From contig BEDY01000002.1 of NCBI GenBank assembly GCA_002335605.1, positions 2,418,001-2,482,000 on the forward strand: 64,000 nucleotides of DNA, in the 5' to 3' direction. This DNA is from Prillingera fragicola (taxonomy: Eukaryota; Basidiomycota; Tremellomycetes; Trichosporonales; Trichosporonaceae). Made by a program: the position numbers and the translations under genes. How positions within the stretch are numbered: the first letter of the stretch is position 1; each line of letters starts with the position of its first letter. Below the pieces are notes generated by a model. The model was not told the origin of the DNA. It saw only the letters and a program-made list of their open reading frames with translations, and made no database searches. Positions 1-10,882 of the stretch are shown here, piece by piece.

Positions 1-1181
1 GTGGACGCTGCGCTGATCGTCAGCCACTGGGAAGCCGAGACTGTACTCACTCGAATAGCACGACGCTGAGCCAACTCGGCGCCACTGATTCGCTGATCAT
101 TCATCGCCCGCGTACGGCTACCATTCGATTTCTCAATCTTGTCGAGCATGTCCTCGAGGTCCCGCTCGTCAGGGCGCTCAGTCTCAACCGCAGGAAGTGA
201 CGACAGCGGATCTTGGTGACGGCTAGGACCAGAACGCAGCTCGATGCGTTGATCATCAAGCTTAGGGGCAAGGGCATGCAGGCGCTCAATAGCGTTCGTG
301 ACCGTGTCGAGGTCGTTGAGGATCGGGTCCATCTTGGGCGATTGATGGGATCCGTTAACAGTGGCCTTGTTATCTGTCTCGTGCAGCGTCTCGAGCATCT
401 CCTGGTCGTGCTCATAATCGCTATACGTTGGCGGCATGGTTTCGCCAGACCTCCGGGTTTCGGTCGAGGTACGCTCAGTAGCTCTGTATGTTGGCGGGCA
501 GAGAGGAGAGCGTGCCGGGACCTCGTGTGCTCGAACGAGTTCGACGACTGTCCGGCTATGTGTGGCAACTCGTTCCCAGGCCAGCTCTTCCCTCACCATG
601 TAGACTGCCGTGTCATCATCACTGGGAGTTGACAATCCTTCCTCGCTGTTTGAAACATGCTTGACCTCTCGCTGAGCAATGCATGCTTGCATCCCCCTTA
701 ACGTGTGCATTAACGACGCGTAGGGCAACGGTGCCTCGCAGCACTCGCTGGGGATCCGAGGAGATGCGATTGCAGTAGAAGGGTGAAACGTCTCGAGCTC
801 GTACGTTGCCTCCAGCAGTTCACCTAGGGCTGCCGCGAGCTTGTCGTTCCCAGCACTGACGTCTCCAGCTGAACGCCGGTGCTCTGAAAGTAAAAGACTT
901 TTTAGAACGTCTACGCAGGCTCGTTGAATTCCGGTTAGGTTGAACTCGGTCATGTCGTCGTGCTGATCATCAGTGCGAGCTGTGACGACTGTACTCACAT
1001 CATGTAAAAGGCCATACTCCTGGTCCGAATCGATCTCCTTTACGTTTACATTCTGTCTGTCTTGCCCCTCTAGCAGATCGTGGGTGAGGTGGGGAAAAGG
1101 TGTCGGCGGTGGAGGGAGCGCACCCACCTCGACGTACTCTGGGGCAACCGATGTCGTGGGCCTAACTTGCTCGACCTCCAT
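1..1181 (-). CDS. Hypothetical protein, 5' part (runs off left edge)
   Basis: I do not recognise this protein. The start is the ATG at 1181-1179; an in-frame TAG lies 6-9 nt upstream of it. Exon 1 is 999-1181 and exon 2 is 51-962. The intron at 963-998 is only 36 nt, has no stop and keeps frame, so retention is possible. A second intron starts at 50 and ends at 8 or 13, and coding continues past the window edge. About 365 residues are visible. They include a proline-rich stretch near residue 35, a helical segment rich in Leu and acid residues (around VDVLKSLLLSEHRR and LAAALGELLEATYELE), two similar PPTY motifs, and a C-terminal charged helix (DLEDMLDKIEKSNG). There is no signal peptide or membrane segment. 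The two introns share the same first 12 bases (GTGAGTACAGTC). The frame is coherent for 300 codons across a spliced model, so I take it as a real gene of unknown function. Confidence 0.7.
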   Translation of the reverse strand, partial: MEVEQVRPTTSVAPEYVEVGALPPPPTPFPHLTHDLLEGQDRQNVNVKEIDSDQEYGLLHDVSTVVTARTDDQHDDMTEFNLTGIQRACVDVLKSLLLSEHRRSAGDVSAGNDKLAAALGELLEATYELETFHPSTAIASPRIPSECCEAPLPYASLMHTLRGMQACIAQREVKHVSNSEEGLSTPSDDDTAVYMVREELAWERVATHSRTVVELVRAHEVPARSPLCPPTYRATERTSTETRRSGETMPPTYSDYEHDQEMLETLHETDNKATVNGSHQSPKMDPILNDLDTVTNAIERLHALAPKLDDQRIELRSGPSRHQDPLSSLPAVETERPDERDLEDMLDKIEKSNGSRTRAMNDQRISGAELAQRRAIRVSTVSASQWLTISAAS

Positions 1182-1644
1182 GATGATCTACGTGTCCAAA
1201 CTGATGAATAGTGCAACGTCAAGGCAGTCGATGAACTCAATGGTACAGCTCAGCAGCTTCAGGAGACGCTGTTTCGCATGTCCTCTCAAATATCTGGTGC
1301 GTGTGCGCGGACGGGTCTGCCGTGCGCCCACAAGCCACCATTTCCAAACACCACTCGGTCCTTCCCTGGTGGTCACAGGCGTACAGAACAAGCCACCTCT
1401 TTTGGTCGGTGTGCCCGGACGCTGTTTTCGTTTTGCTACACCTCTGCTACTTTGTGATGAAACAGTTCAGCCCCGCTGGGCAAGCGCAAAGCCCTCGGAG
1501 AACAATAGAGCGGTCAGTTTCCGTCAGCCACACTTTCATAGCCACAACCACCAAACGTCTCATCTCCCCTGCTCGCCAACAGGGCACCAGTCACTGCACC
1601 GTCCTCTTCATCAAAGCTCAAGAACATCATGCTGCAAGTGATAT
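1182..1644. other. Intergenic, no gene seen
   Basis: This stretch lies between the 5' end of the left-edge gene and the stop of the L-rhamnose mutarotase gene. The short open frames in it have no coherent splice pattern or recognisable domain. It probably holds the promoter of the left-edge gene and the 3' UTR of the mutarotase. Confidence 0.5.
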
Positions 1645-2356
1645 CTAGCCCTCCATGCGGAACACCTCCTCGGTCGACGACCACCACCCAGGGCCACCAG
1701 CGCTGCCAGTGGCGCCTTCCACAAAGCTCTCCTGCATGCCGTCCGTCATCTGTGCATGTCAGCTCAAGACCTATTGTTCTGGCAACAAGACAGCAGTGGA
1801 ACAGTGGCCAGCCCTGCAAGCCGCACCGCCGCTGAAGGAACCGCAAGTCGCCGCCGCCGCTTGGCAGACAGACTCGTGATAACGCTCAGACGTGCGCCAC
1901 GACCCCAGGGTCCACCATGCCAACCCACCAGCCCCAGCAAAAACCCACCTTCCACCACTTGCGCGTAGCCTCGCTCTTTCCAATACCAGCCATGTCGGCC
2001 TCAAAGTCGGTGCCGATGTAGCGCATGTGCGCGATAAGCAGATTGCACGCGGCAAAGTAGTGGATCGAGTAGTCTCCTCGTCAGCTTGGTGAAGTTGGGA
2101 TTAGGCTCACCGACGACGTGGGCCTTGCGCAGGGCACCGAGGACTTCAGGCCATACTTCTGCGTGTACCTGTGTTTCTGTTGGTTCCTTCCCCTGGGGCG
2201 GCGTTGAGGGCCTTGGCGACAGCCTGTCGCCGGCGTAGAGCTCACCTTCTTGTACTCGTCGAGCGCTTCGGGCTTGACCTTGATAACCTGGCAGATACGC
2301 TTGCCCTCGTCGGTCTTGGGGAGGACAGGGGCGGGGAGGTCGTTGATCGTGGCCAT
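1645..2356 (-). CDS. L-rhamnose mutarotase family protein
   Basis: Enzymes of this family (RhaM) interconvert alpha and beta anomers of L-rhamnose; in fungi that would feed the oxidative L-rhamnose (LRA) pathway in the cytosol. Exons are 2246-2356, 2111-2168, about 1949-2076 and 1645-1749, giving 133 residues against about 104 in bacteria, the extra being a short N-terminal lead and C-terminal tail. Family landmarks are in order: RICQVIKVKPEALDEYKK, then VHAEVWPEVL with the conserved His, then DYSIHYF, FEADMAGIG and RKWWK, then MTDGMQESF near the end. The second intron is 34 nt, or 37 nt if the alternative acceptor at 2074 is used; both keep frame. The last intron (1750-1948, 199 nt) is much longer than its neighbours and G-rich near the donor. 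No other rhamnose pathway gene is in the window. Confidence 0.9.
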
Positions 2357-2778
2357 CGTGGGTATATGCAGTACAGAACAGCGAGAAGAGAAGAGACACG
2401 GGGTATGGGGGGTGTCAACATCGCCGTGGGCGACTTTCCTGGGCTAATAGCCCGCTCGGTCCGACATTGTACCGGGCCGGAGAGTGCGGGGTCCCACTTC
2501 CACCATGACCTTTGGTATCGTCGCATGGTGCATCTGCCTACTCTTCGGCACATGAGGCAAGGATGGCCATGGTATCGAGTCGTAAGCATGTCCGTGATGA
2601 ATGCCCCAGACGTAAAAGTCCACACCGCACGGCGACACGAGTAGCATCCCGTCCAAACAACTCTGTATAACACAGCACAGGCAGCAAATGTATATCAACC
2701 GACGAGCACAAAAGAGAGAGAGAGAAAGCAAGCTACACGACGGACCAGCGGACGCGACACTGTCCTGCTGTTCAATCT
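2357..2778. other. Intergenic, promoter of mutarotase and 3' end of BAR gene
   Basis: No coding sequence is supported. A purine repeat (GAGAGAGAGAGA-like) lies near 2711-2726. The region must carry the mutarotase promoter, since that gene reads leftwards from 2356. Confidence 0.4.
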
Positions 2779-4158
2779 CTAAGCACCGCGCGAGGTGCGG
2801 TACTCGCCCTCGGCGGCGGTGGCAGCCTCCTCGATCTCGCCCTGGATGCCCTGCAACTGTCAGTTGGGCGAACACACTGCGCACTCACACTCAGAGTCTC
2901 GGCAGCCGTCGAGAAGAAGATGAGCTGGGCCTTGACGAGGGCCGAGAGGTTCTGGAGGGGCTCGGGCTGGAGGTTAGCTCATGTTCCAACGAGCTGCACG
3001 TACGTTCTCAAGCACGGCCTTCATGAGGCCGATAGCAGTCTCGGTGGCCTGGACGAGCTTGTCCTCGGCCTCCTCGACATGCAGACGGGCCTGCTCCTGC
3101 TTGGCAGGGGTAGCAGCCTTGAGGCTGGCACGGGCAGAGTCCAGCTCGAGACGCGCAGTCTTGACGTTTGCGCGCGCCTTGAGAGCGAGGCCAATCGACG
3201 TGCTGAGCGTCGCCTGCCAAGGGGTGACGAAGCGCTCTGAAATGTTTTGGTCCTGCTGAATACGGGCCTCTCCAACCTGAAGTGTCAGTTTCCCTGTTCC
3301 AGCTCACATGGCCTACCTTGTCCATGGCCTGGCCGTAAATGCCCAGAGCGACACCCAGCCTGTCGTCACCGCCGAGTTCGGTCGCACCCGACTTGGCGGC
3401 GCGCGAGAGGGCGTGCGGAAGGGTCTTGTGCAGAACAGGGCCCTCCTTCTTCTCGGTGGGGACGGGAATAGGAAGGTTGGTGTTCTTCAAGTTCTTGTTG
3501 GCAAACGAAGCCCAAGCAGCCTGGGCATGCTGGCCGGCCTCGGCAAAGTTCTCGGCGACGTCGGTGGGGTAGTCGTACTGCATGTCAGCAAGGCCAAAGA
3601 TTAGGGCACATGGAGTCAGGCGCAGAAGACCGTCGGCAATGGGGCGGATCTGCTGTCCAGATCTGCGCTGCACCGCCGAGGGACCCCATTTGTTGACATC
3701 ACCGCCCAAGCTGGAAACGCACCGACTCGGTGTCGTAGGTCTTGGTGATCTTCAGGAGCTTCTGGTGGACATCCTTGAGAGCGTCGACGCGAGCTTCGAG
3801 TTGCCTGTACTCGGCGGGGAGCCTGGTTTGTTAGTCACTGTCGTTATCTCTCCGATCTGTCAACAACTCACTCGGTGATGCCGTCGGCGGGGACGCTACC
3901 CAGGCGCTCACTGGAGTGTTAGCAGGTGTGTTGGTAAGAGTAAGGGCAAAAGTGCAGAGTAGTGCCTAACAATGCATGGCTTCCAGAAAACCAGAAGCGG
4001 AGACATGTCCGCGTTGCCCAAAGCCTGGCACCGCATGGGCGTGCGCAGGCTTGGATGATTGCTTACCGGGTAGCCTGGTAGGTGTTTGAGAGGTTTTTGC
4101 GAACCGAAGTGACATCGACGGTGGGGAGGGCGGCGCTAAAGCTTTTCCAGGACTGCAT
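2779..4158 (-). CDS. GVP36: BAR-domain protein, Gvp36-like
   Basis: Gvp36-type BAR proteins bind curved membranes and act in Golgi-to-vacuole traffic and endocytosis. Seven exons (4067-4158, 3872-3910, 3723-3822, 3317-3577, 3004-3276, 2889-2966, 2779-2850) join without frame breaks into 304 residues. The N-terminus (MQSWKSFSAALPTVDVTS) is followed by a mostly helical coiled-coil body with LEARVDALKDVHQKLLKITKTYD, then YDYPTDVAENFAEAG, which matches the family's Tyr-Asp-Tyr-Pro junction, then LGVALGIYGQAMDKVGEARIQQDQ and a long helix ending in an acidic GEIEEAATAAEGEY tail. This is the length expected for the family. Two introns are long (156 and 145 nt), the rest 37-49 nt. It is divergent from the PQ-loop transporter, with 467 bp between the two start codons. 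Confidence 0.85.
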
Positions 4159-4625
4159 GATGGGCGAGTTCTGCTGAGAATGAAGTGAGAGAGAGGGAGA
4201 GAGAACAGATGCAAGTCGATGTGACTTCAGTGGCGGTCAATGTTCAGTCAGCCCTCGTGGTAGCCGTGGAGGGGGTACAAATGTATACGTAAGCATTCCA
4301 CCTTTCCTTGTTCGCAGGCCTATTGAATGTTTAGGCCCGTCGGAGCACCTCCCTCCACTTTTAGCTTGCCTAATTTCTCTACTGCCGATCACGGCTGTTT
4401 GGTTTCGGACATGGCTGTCAAGTCCGCCGGAACCAATCTGCCCACTTTGAGCGGGCTCCATCTAGCCGACGTCCTTCTCCTTCTTGCACTTTTATCACTG
4501 CACTCTTCTTGTGTATATACGCACATCACATCTAGAACTATCAAGCGGCCGCGAAGCTCACATCAAACACTCCATCTTCACCACCCGACAAACACCACCC
4601 GATTCCATCGACCCACTTTGCCACA
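4159..4625. promoter_or_regulatory. Divergent promoter region (BAR protein / PQ-loop transporter)
   Basis: This 467-bp gap separates two divergently read genes and so carries both promoters. A TATATA core lies at 4514-4519, about 110 bp before the transporter ATG on the plus strand. A GA-rich tract lies at about 4187-4205, just upstream of the BAR gene start. No coding sequence is seen. Confidence 0.5.
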
Positions 4626-5698
4626 ATGGGTCCTCAGCTCACCCATGGCGAGCTTTCGTCCGTCGTGAGTCGGCTCCTCAGTGCCTTCGGGCTCCTTTAA
4701 CCTGACGAACAGGCCGGATATATGTCGGTGGCCTGCTGGATCATCGTGTACAGGTATGCTTAATCTTCCAAAAGAGCCAGTATTGAGAGCTGACATTTGT
4801 GCAGTCCACAGAGTGTGTCCAAGAATCTACCTGACCTGTTTTTCCGCTCACAGAATGCTCTCCCCAGTCTGGGAAAACTACCAACTCAAGTCTGGTGAAG
4901 GCCTTTCGGTTCCATTCATCTTTTTGTGGATGGGCGGCGACATTACGAACCTCGTCGGCGGTATCTTGACACATGCCTTGCCAGCCCCCCTTATCGTCCT
5001 TGCGGTTTACGTGAGTGGACCTTCCCTTGGCCTCAAGTTGGCAGATTCTGACCGGCAGTACACTGTTTGCGACGTTATTCTGCTCTACCAGGTCTACCAC
5101 TACCGTACCCTGGCCCGCCAGCGTGCCGAGGCAGCATCGGAGCGTGCTCCTTTGCTTGACAACCCCGAGCCCCCTCGCAAGGTCGAGCCGATCCTGCCCG
5201 TTTGGCTCTCGTACCCTCTCATGCTCCTCTTTGTCTTTGGTGCCGGCTACGCTGCCTTCAAGCTCTCGGACGACAAACCCGACGTCGACGTCCCTACCAA
5301 GATTGAGTGGCGCTCCCAGCTCCTTGGCTACACTAGCGCTGTGCTCTACATGAGCTCGCGTGTCCCTCAGATTGCCCACAACTACAAGACTCGCTGCGAG
5401 GGCCTGTCGCTTGCCATGTTCTTCTTTGCCATGGCCGGAAGTGAGTTTGCCCACGTAATTCCATGGAGTGCGTACTAACTAACACTCAGACATCACCTAC
5501 ATCGCCTCGGTTCTCTTCAAGTCGACCGAGCACGACTACATCATTGCCATGATCTCATGGATCCTCGGCGCGGCCTTCACCATCGCGCTGGATGTTATCG
5601 TTCTCGGCCAGTTTGCCTACTTTTCGTGGGCAGACGGCAAGAACGAGTCCAAGGTGTTTGCCGACGACACCGCCGCGTCAGACAGTGACGAGGCTTAA
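4626..5698 (+). CDS. PQ-loop vacuolar amino acid transporter (Ypq/PQLC2 type)
   Basis: Proteins of this family export cationic amino acids across the vacuolar (lysosomal) membrane. Six exons (4626-4664, 4713-4753, 4805-4812, 4868-5010, 5059-5440, 5490-5698) give 273 residues. The third exon is only 8 nt; with it the first PQ-loop reads YSPQIWENYQLKSGEGLSVP, without it the motif and frame are lost. The second PQ-loop is SRVPQIAHNYKTRCEGLS. Seven membrane segments are expected; clear ones follow each loop and lie near LIVLAVYYTV, PLMLLFVFGAGYAAF and ISWILGAAFTIALDVIVLG. The central loop (ERAPLLDNPEPPRKVEP) carries a dileucine-type acidic motif (ERAPLL) of the kind that sorts proteins to the vacuole. 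The protein ends in an acidic, cytosolic-type tail. The family call is firm; substrate is inferred. Confidence 0.92.
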
Positions 5699-6306
5699 TC
5701 GGCTCTGCTCCAGGAAGGCACAGCAATCTCTCCCAACAGCCAGTTCTCAGAGGACGAAAAAACAATTAATTTTATGCGAAGCTAGCGAATCGCCAGCTAG
5801 TGGTCGACTTCACTCCCTCCGCGCAATAACCCAACCCAGCGCCTTTGTGCGCCCCGTAACCCTTCAGCTTGTCGTCTCAGTCTCGGCGCGCGCGCCGCGA
5901 GACGTGTATCTCGGTGGAGACTGTACTATCAACATGATATACCATGCATTTTACCCATGTGTTTCCTTTGAGGCGTTGTGGCTGTGCCAAGTTGCGTCAC
6001 TGCCGTCTTGAGATGTTCCAATACTGAAAGCAAGTCCGAAACGGCGCTACCCCGTAACACGCTGTACAAAATACATTGTGTAGCTCTGCAAAAGCCTATG
6101 TACAACTGAGGAGGTGGGTACAATGTATCTCGTGTAGAGTAGAGTGTGCAATGGAGTGGGGTGTCTCGTGATATGTGGTGACAGAGAACAATGATCTCGT
6201 GATGCGCGTGTCTTGATGACTGGAGGAGAATGGAAGTCATAACGTCTGCGCGTGCACAAGACGGCGAGAAGAAAAACCCAAGAGACCAAAAGAGAAGCGA
6301 GAGGGC
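5699..6306. other. Intergenic between convergent genes, 3' regions
   Basis: This lies between the stops of the PQ-loop gene (plus) and the BTB gene (minus), so it should hold two 3' UTRs and terminators. The short frames inside have no domain. Nothing else is seen. Confidence 0.4.
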
Positions 6307-9300
6307 TTATATGATGCCCACGACGACAGTCGCACGCAGGCTGCCCCCCTCGGGCGACTCGCCGACCCAGCCGAGCACGCTCTCCGTGTCCTTGCCGTCG
6401 CTGGGGATCGGGACCGAGAGGTACTCTTCTGAGCGGAGCGCAGACGATTTCCAGCCCCAGGACTGGGAGAGGGCAAAGCTGTCTGGCGCCGAGGAGAAGC
6501 GGACGAGCGCGCTGCCGAGGGCAGAGGCGCATGAGATGGAAAAGTAGGCCTTGGTCACGTCCCGCGGGTCGAGATAGGTGCCGTTTTCGACGTTTGCCTC
6601 GGGGACGTTCGGGAGGGATGTGGCGGTCGCGGGGGGTGAGCCAAGAGACGGCGGGGATACGGAGAAGGTGCGATAGATTGCCGGCAGGCCAGGGTGCGCT
6701 ATGGCCATGGCTCCTGCCGCGGCGTGACCGGGGGATGTGTCTGTTGGCGAATCAGTCATGGTAGAGGTCCCGCCTGCGCCCGGGATCGCCGAGACGGGCG
6801 GGAAGGCCTCGCGCGTCGATTGGCGGTGGAGGTAGATGCCGAGCTGAACGCCCTTGTCCTTTTTGCGAATGGTGGAGACATAGACGTTAAAGTAGCTGCC
6901 GGCGTAAAAGTGGGTCGTAGAGTACAGACGCTCCTTTTCAGCTAGCTTGTCGACGCCCCAGAACTCGACAGAGAAACGGAAAGGCTCAATCTGGGACCAG
7001 CGCTCCTCGCGCGACTTGTCGATACCAGGAAGCGGTATGAGGGCGCCGCCACCTTCCTCGCGATACTTGGCGTCAATCTCCGGACCACGTCGGCAGCCAC
7101 GGAGGATGCCAAAGAATGTCTTCTCGCTGTGCGGAAGCGACTTGGGCTTGCCGTTCTTTGACGCGTCGTCGTCCCACTCGGGGCCAAACTCGGGCATGCC
7201 GGGAATGCCTGGAATCGGCGACGAGGCAGCAGCGAGATGGTTAAAGAACAAGAGGCCACCGGCGCCGATGCGATGCGTGTCGTCGGCAGGCACTGGGTGG
7301 TAGACAGTGTCATTGGAGGCGGCGCTCTGGTAACCTGCGGACGACATGGAGAGGGACGAGAACGACATTGTGGAGTGCTGCACAGAGTAGCCAGCACTAG
7401 GTATGCGGCGGGGCACGCGGCGGCGGCTGAACATGGCACTGATATCGGTCGAGCTCTGGGTGAGGCCGAGCTCGCCATCCTCAGTGGTGGTACCGCCCTT
7501 GTCGTTCATGACGCGTGCCTTGAGGTCTGCGGCCGACCAGTGTGCGGCCTGAAGCACAGCCAGTGGGGCATAGGGCAGGGCGGTCATCGAGTCGATGTCG
7601 GTCGAGATCGAAGATAGGTCGTCAAAGGTCATGTGGCTGTAGTAGATGCCGCTGGCAAACACCTTTGCAAACTCGCGCTCGTCCTCCTCCCAGCCCTCGA
7701 CGGTCGCGGGGTCGGCAGCGCCATTAATTGCCTCCTCCTCGTCGAGCAGTTTGTTCCACTGGTAACGGCGGAGATCAAGCGCCCGGCGCGCCATGCGGTA
7801 GCGCTCTATTTCGTTGGGGACAAACAGGGCGTCAGACGAGAGAATGGCACCGACAAAGTTGGCAGGAATACCGCCCTGGCCCCAAACAGCTGGCACGTCG
7901 CGGGGCGTACCAGGGAGCTGTTCGGGCATGTCGCACTCGGCGTTGAGAACGTCGCGGCCCCAGCGGGTGAGCCAGCAGACGCACGCCTCGCCAATCTTGT
8001 TCGAGACAAAGCCGTAGAAGTGGGGCATGGGGGCGGCGAACGACGTGTCGCGGTCCTCCCCAAGCATCGTAGACCCGTCGGGACGAACGGTCGCGGTAGA
8101 GCGAACAGAGGCGGTACGCGACACGGCGGCGGCAGTGTCAACGCCAGACTGGCTGACTTTGAGACCATCTTCTGATCCTGTTGATCCAGTAGACGCGCGG
8201 TGGGCCATGGACGGAAAAGGCATTTCAGCGTCGGCCTCGCCCTCGCTGACCCATTCGTCGACGTCCATCTGGGCAGTAAAACCCGACGACATGCTGCGAG
8301 CCACAGTTTCCATACCGCGAGCGCCCTCGTCATCCTGCCCTGTCCATTCCTCTTCACCACAGCCGCCACCGATTGCACACGAGAGGTAGCGACCCACAGT
8401 GTGGGGGCCGACAGTACGCAGAAGAATGGCAAGGACCTCGCGGATGACGTATTGCTGACCGAGATATGTCGCAGTGGTGAGGAGCGAGAGCAGGAGACGT
8501 GGAGTGGCGAGGTGCATAGTATTTGTCATCGAGTTGTACGTGTCCTGCAGGCTGGGGATCGGTGCTGGCGGTGGGAACGACGGCGTGAGGGGCTGGGCAG
8601 CCGTCGGTAGCAGAGACACGGGAAAGTGGAGCTGTGGATATGGCGAGTAGAGGCGAGAGAGACAGATCCTGAGTGTCAGCCGGTGCTGCACCAAATAACT
8701 CACTCAAAGGCAGCACGAGTAATGTTTGGGTCATCAAAGGTCAGCTCAATGTCCTCGCCCGTCCACTCGTCGTCAACGTCCAGAGCGCGGCCCTTGCCCT
8801 TGCACGACCGACTGGCACCACGCATCTCGGCAAAGCCGCCCATAAACAATGTGTGAAAGAAACCTAACCGTCAGTCACAGCGAATAAGTGCGGGTGGCAA
8901 CCTACCAGCTTGGACGAGAACCATCTTGTGGACGTGCCAGCCGACGCCCCACTTGGCTACCCACAGACGGACGTCGGCACAGGCACCAGTCTTGAGGGAG
9001 CGATAGAGATGCTCGGCCAGTGCGCCGGGTGGAGGTGACGGTGTGACGGCAATGGACTGCGGTACCTTGAAGGGGTTGGAGACCTTCTTGACCGGAGGCG
9101 TGGGACGCGGCGCCGCAAGGGGCGGCGTGGTGTCATGCATGACCGACACAGGTGCCGGTGCCGGGGCGCCGGGAGGAAGATTAGCTGGGAATGACGGTGG
9201 AAAGGAAAGAGCAGGAGGAGGTTGTACGGTTGCAGCGATTGGTGCGGTGGCGACAACAGGCATCACCTGAGGACTCGGGGTGGTGGGTCTCGCCGCTGGA

Positions 9301-9764
9301 TGAAAGCCCTCTTGTCGGCTAATGTACTGAGGAGACACTGTTGTGGCCGCTGCTGTCTGCGCACGAGGGCGGAGAGGACGAGGTGTGGTCGGGTCCAAGG
9401 GCGAGCCATGGGAAGGAGAGGCTGATTGTGCCATGGGGCGAGGCGACGAGGACGACGAAGCAGATGACGCTTGAGTGTTGAGAGCACCGAGCGATGACGA
9501 CGTAGCTATGGGAAAGCTGTCGCCGTACGCGCTGCCCGGGCTGAGACCCGGTGATGCAAGAGGACTGGGTCCTCGGCTATGTTCTCTGCTCATGCTTGTA
9601 CGCACAGGGAGGTCGGGGAAAGGCAACACTTTGGGATGAGGTTGTTTCCTGCGAACCGGGGTCGAGGAACGCGAGATGGGTGTGTGGGACATTGCGCGGA
9701 TGGTCCCGTCGGCGCCGATGCCGGGCCTACCAAACCCAAGCCGGGATTCAAGTGTTTTCGCCAA
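6307..9764 (-). CDS. Large fungal BTB/POZ-domain protein
   Basis: BTB domains usually dimerise or recruit Cullin-3 ubiquitin ligases; the role of this fungal family is not known to me. Exons 8906-9764, 8704-8863 and 6307-8668 give 1126 residues. Residues 1 to about 230 are low-complexity, rich in Ser, Pro and Ala. The BTB core follows: ACADVRLWV, then HKMVLVQAGFFHTLF and GGFAEMRG, then an acidic insert and DIELTFDDPNITRAAFE. Next come helical BACK-like segments (LLLSLLTTATYLGQQYVIREVLAILL), a conserved block with FAKVFASGIYYSHMTFDDL, and a C-terminal beta-rich block with FRFSVEFWGVDKLAEKERLYS and YAGSYFNVYVSTIRKKDKGV. The second intron is just 35 nt (8669-8703). Many long frames lie antisense to exon 3, an effect of GC-biased codons. 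The start ATG is the first in the open frame and is less certain than the rest. Confidence 0.8.
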
Positions 9765-10882
9765 GTGGTATCCAGTGGGACTCTACGTGCAGTGGGTAGA
9801 CGCAAACGGGGAGAGGTGGTGGGCAGCTAGTGCCAGAGATGGTCGAGAGAAGGGACGAAGGAGAGTGCAGGTGGGGGGAAGGTGGACGTGCGCCCAAAGT
9901 GGTTGATTTGGGAATGCGGCGGGGACAGAGTGGTCGTGTGGAGGTGTCGGCGGACGTTGCCGCCAGCGGTAGAGAGGTTGACAGCGACTAAGGGAGTGTG
10001 GGTGGTGTGTGTAGCGTAGTTGGAGAGTAAATGAGGATATTGGGGAGAGAGAGACGAGCAAAGCAAGATGCATATTCGATCAAAGCCATTGTCGTCGTCG
10101 TCGTCGTCGTCGTCCCGGCCGCCGGGCGTGGCGACGACGTAGAATCATTACCTTTTGAGCTTTGGCCACTGAATTTCAAGCCAAGTGGCTTGGCATTGTC
10201 CTCCCTCCAATGGTTCCCCCGGTCTGCAGTCTTCTCAAGGCCGTGCATGCACACATGCAAGACGAGAGCAGCTGGCAGCTGGCAGCATGTCAGCACGACA
10301 GATCTCCCGCTCGACTGACCGATTGTTGACTGCATGTGGAAAGTGGTCCGGCATGTTCGGAGGACGTGAATACCGGCAAAAGCGCTCTTTGGGTGAAGGC
10401 ACATCACATGCACACCCTTATGCTACCGCTGGAAGAGGCACTGATCAACCAATGCAACGGTGGTGCTGCATCTCACGATTGCGCAACGAGCAATATGCCA
10501 GCACTACTTGCTAGCCTGCTGGCCACCAATGTCTCTGCCCATGCCGTTTCTTGCATTGTTTGTGTCGTCGCCGTCAAGATCTGCTCAGGCACCGGCGCCG
10601 AAATAGCCCGACAGTGTGCGCTGATGTATCGGTGGTGAGAAACGTAATCTCGCGTGGTTTCCATGTGTTTAGTCTTTTTGGTCCCGCCCCCTCACCAAGG
10701 CATGCGCGCCACTTTGAAAATCGCCGCGGCGTGGGTGAAGAAAAGTCGCGCCTCGGTGCTGGGGTGACGAGCACGGTGGGATGGTGCGACGGGGCAGCTG
10801 GCAGTCCTCGCTGGGCATGCACGTTTGAAGAAATCAATCTCTCTCTTCTCTCTTCTTCTTCATCCCAAAACAATTATTCAAA
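9765..10882. promoter_or_regulatory. Divergent promoter region (BTB protein / EF-1beta)
   Basis: This 1.1-kb gap lies between two genes read away from each other. A GTC trinucleotide run of about eight units lies at 10090-10114. A pyrimidine-rich TCTCTCTTCTCTCTTCTTCTTC tract at about 10839-10861 sits just before the EF-1beta ATG, as is usual for highly expressed fungal ribosomal and translation genes. No gene is supported. Confidence 0.45.

Noticed and set aside
973..1641. 222-codon plus-strand frame over the left-edge gene start
   Set aside because: Overlaps the spliced minus-strand gene and ends in low-complexity sequence with no domain.
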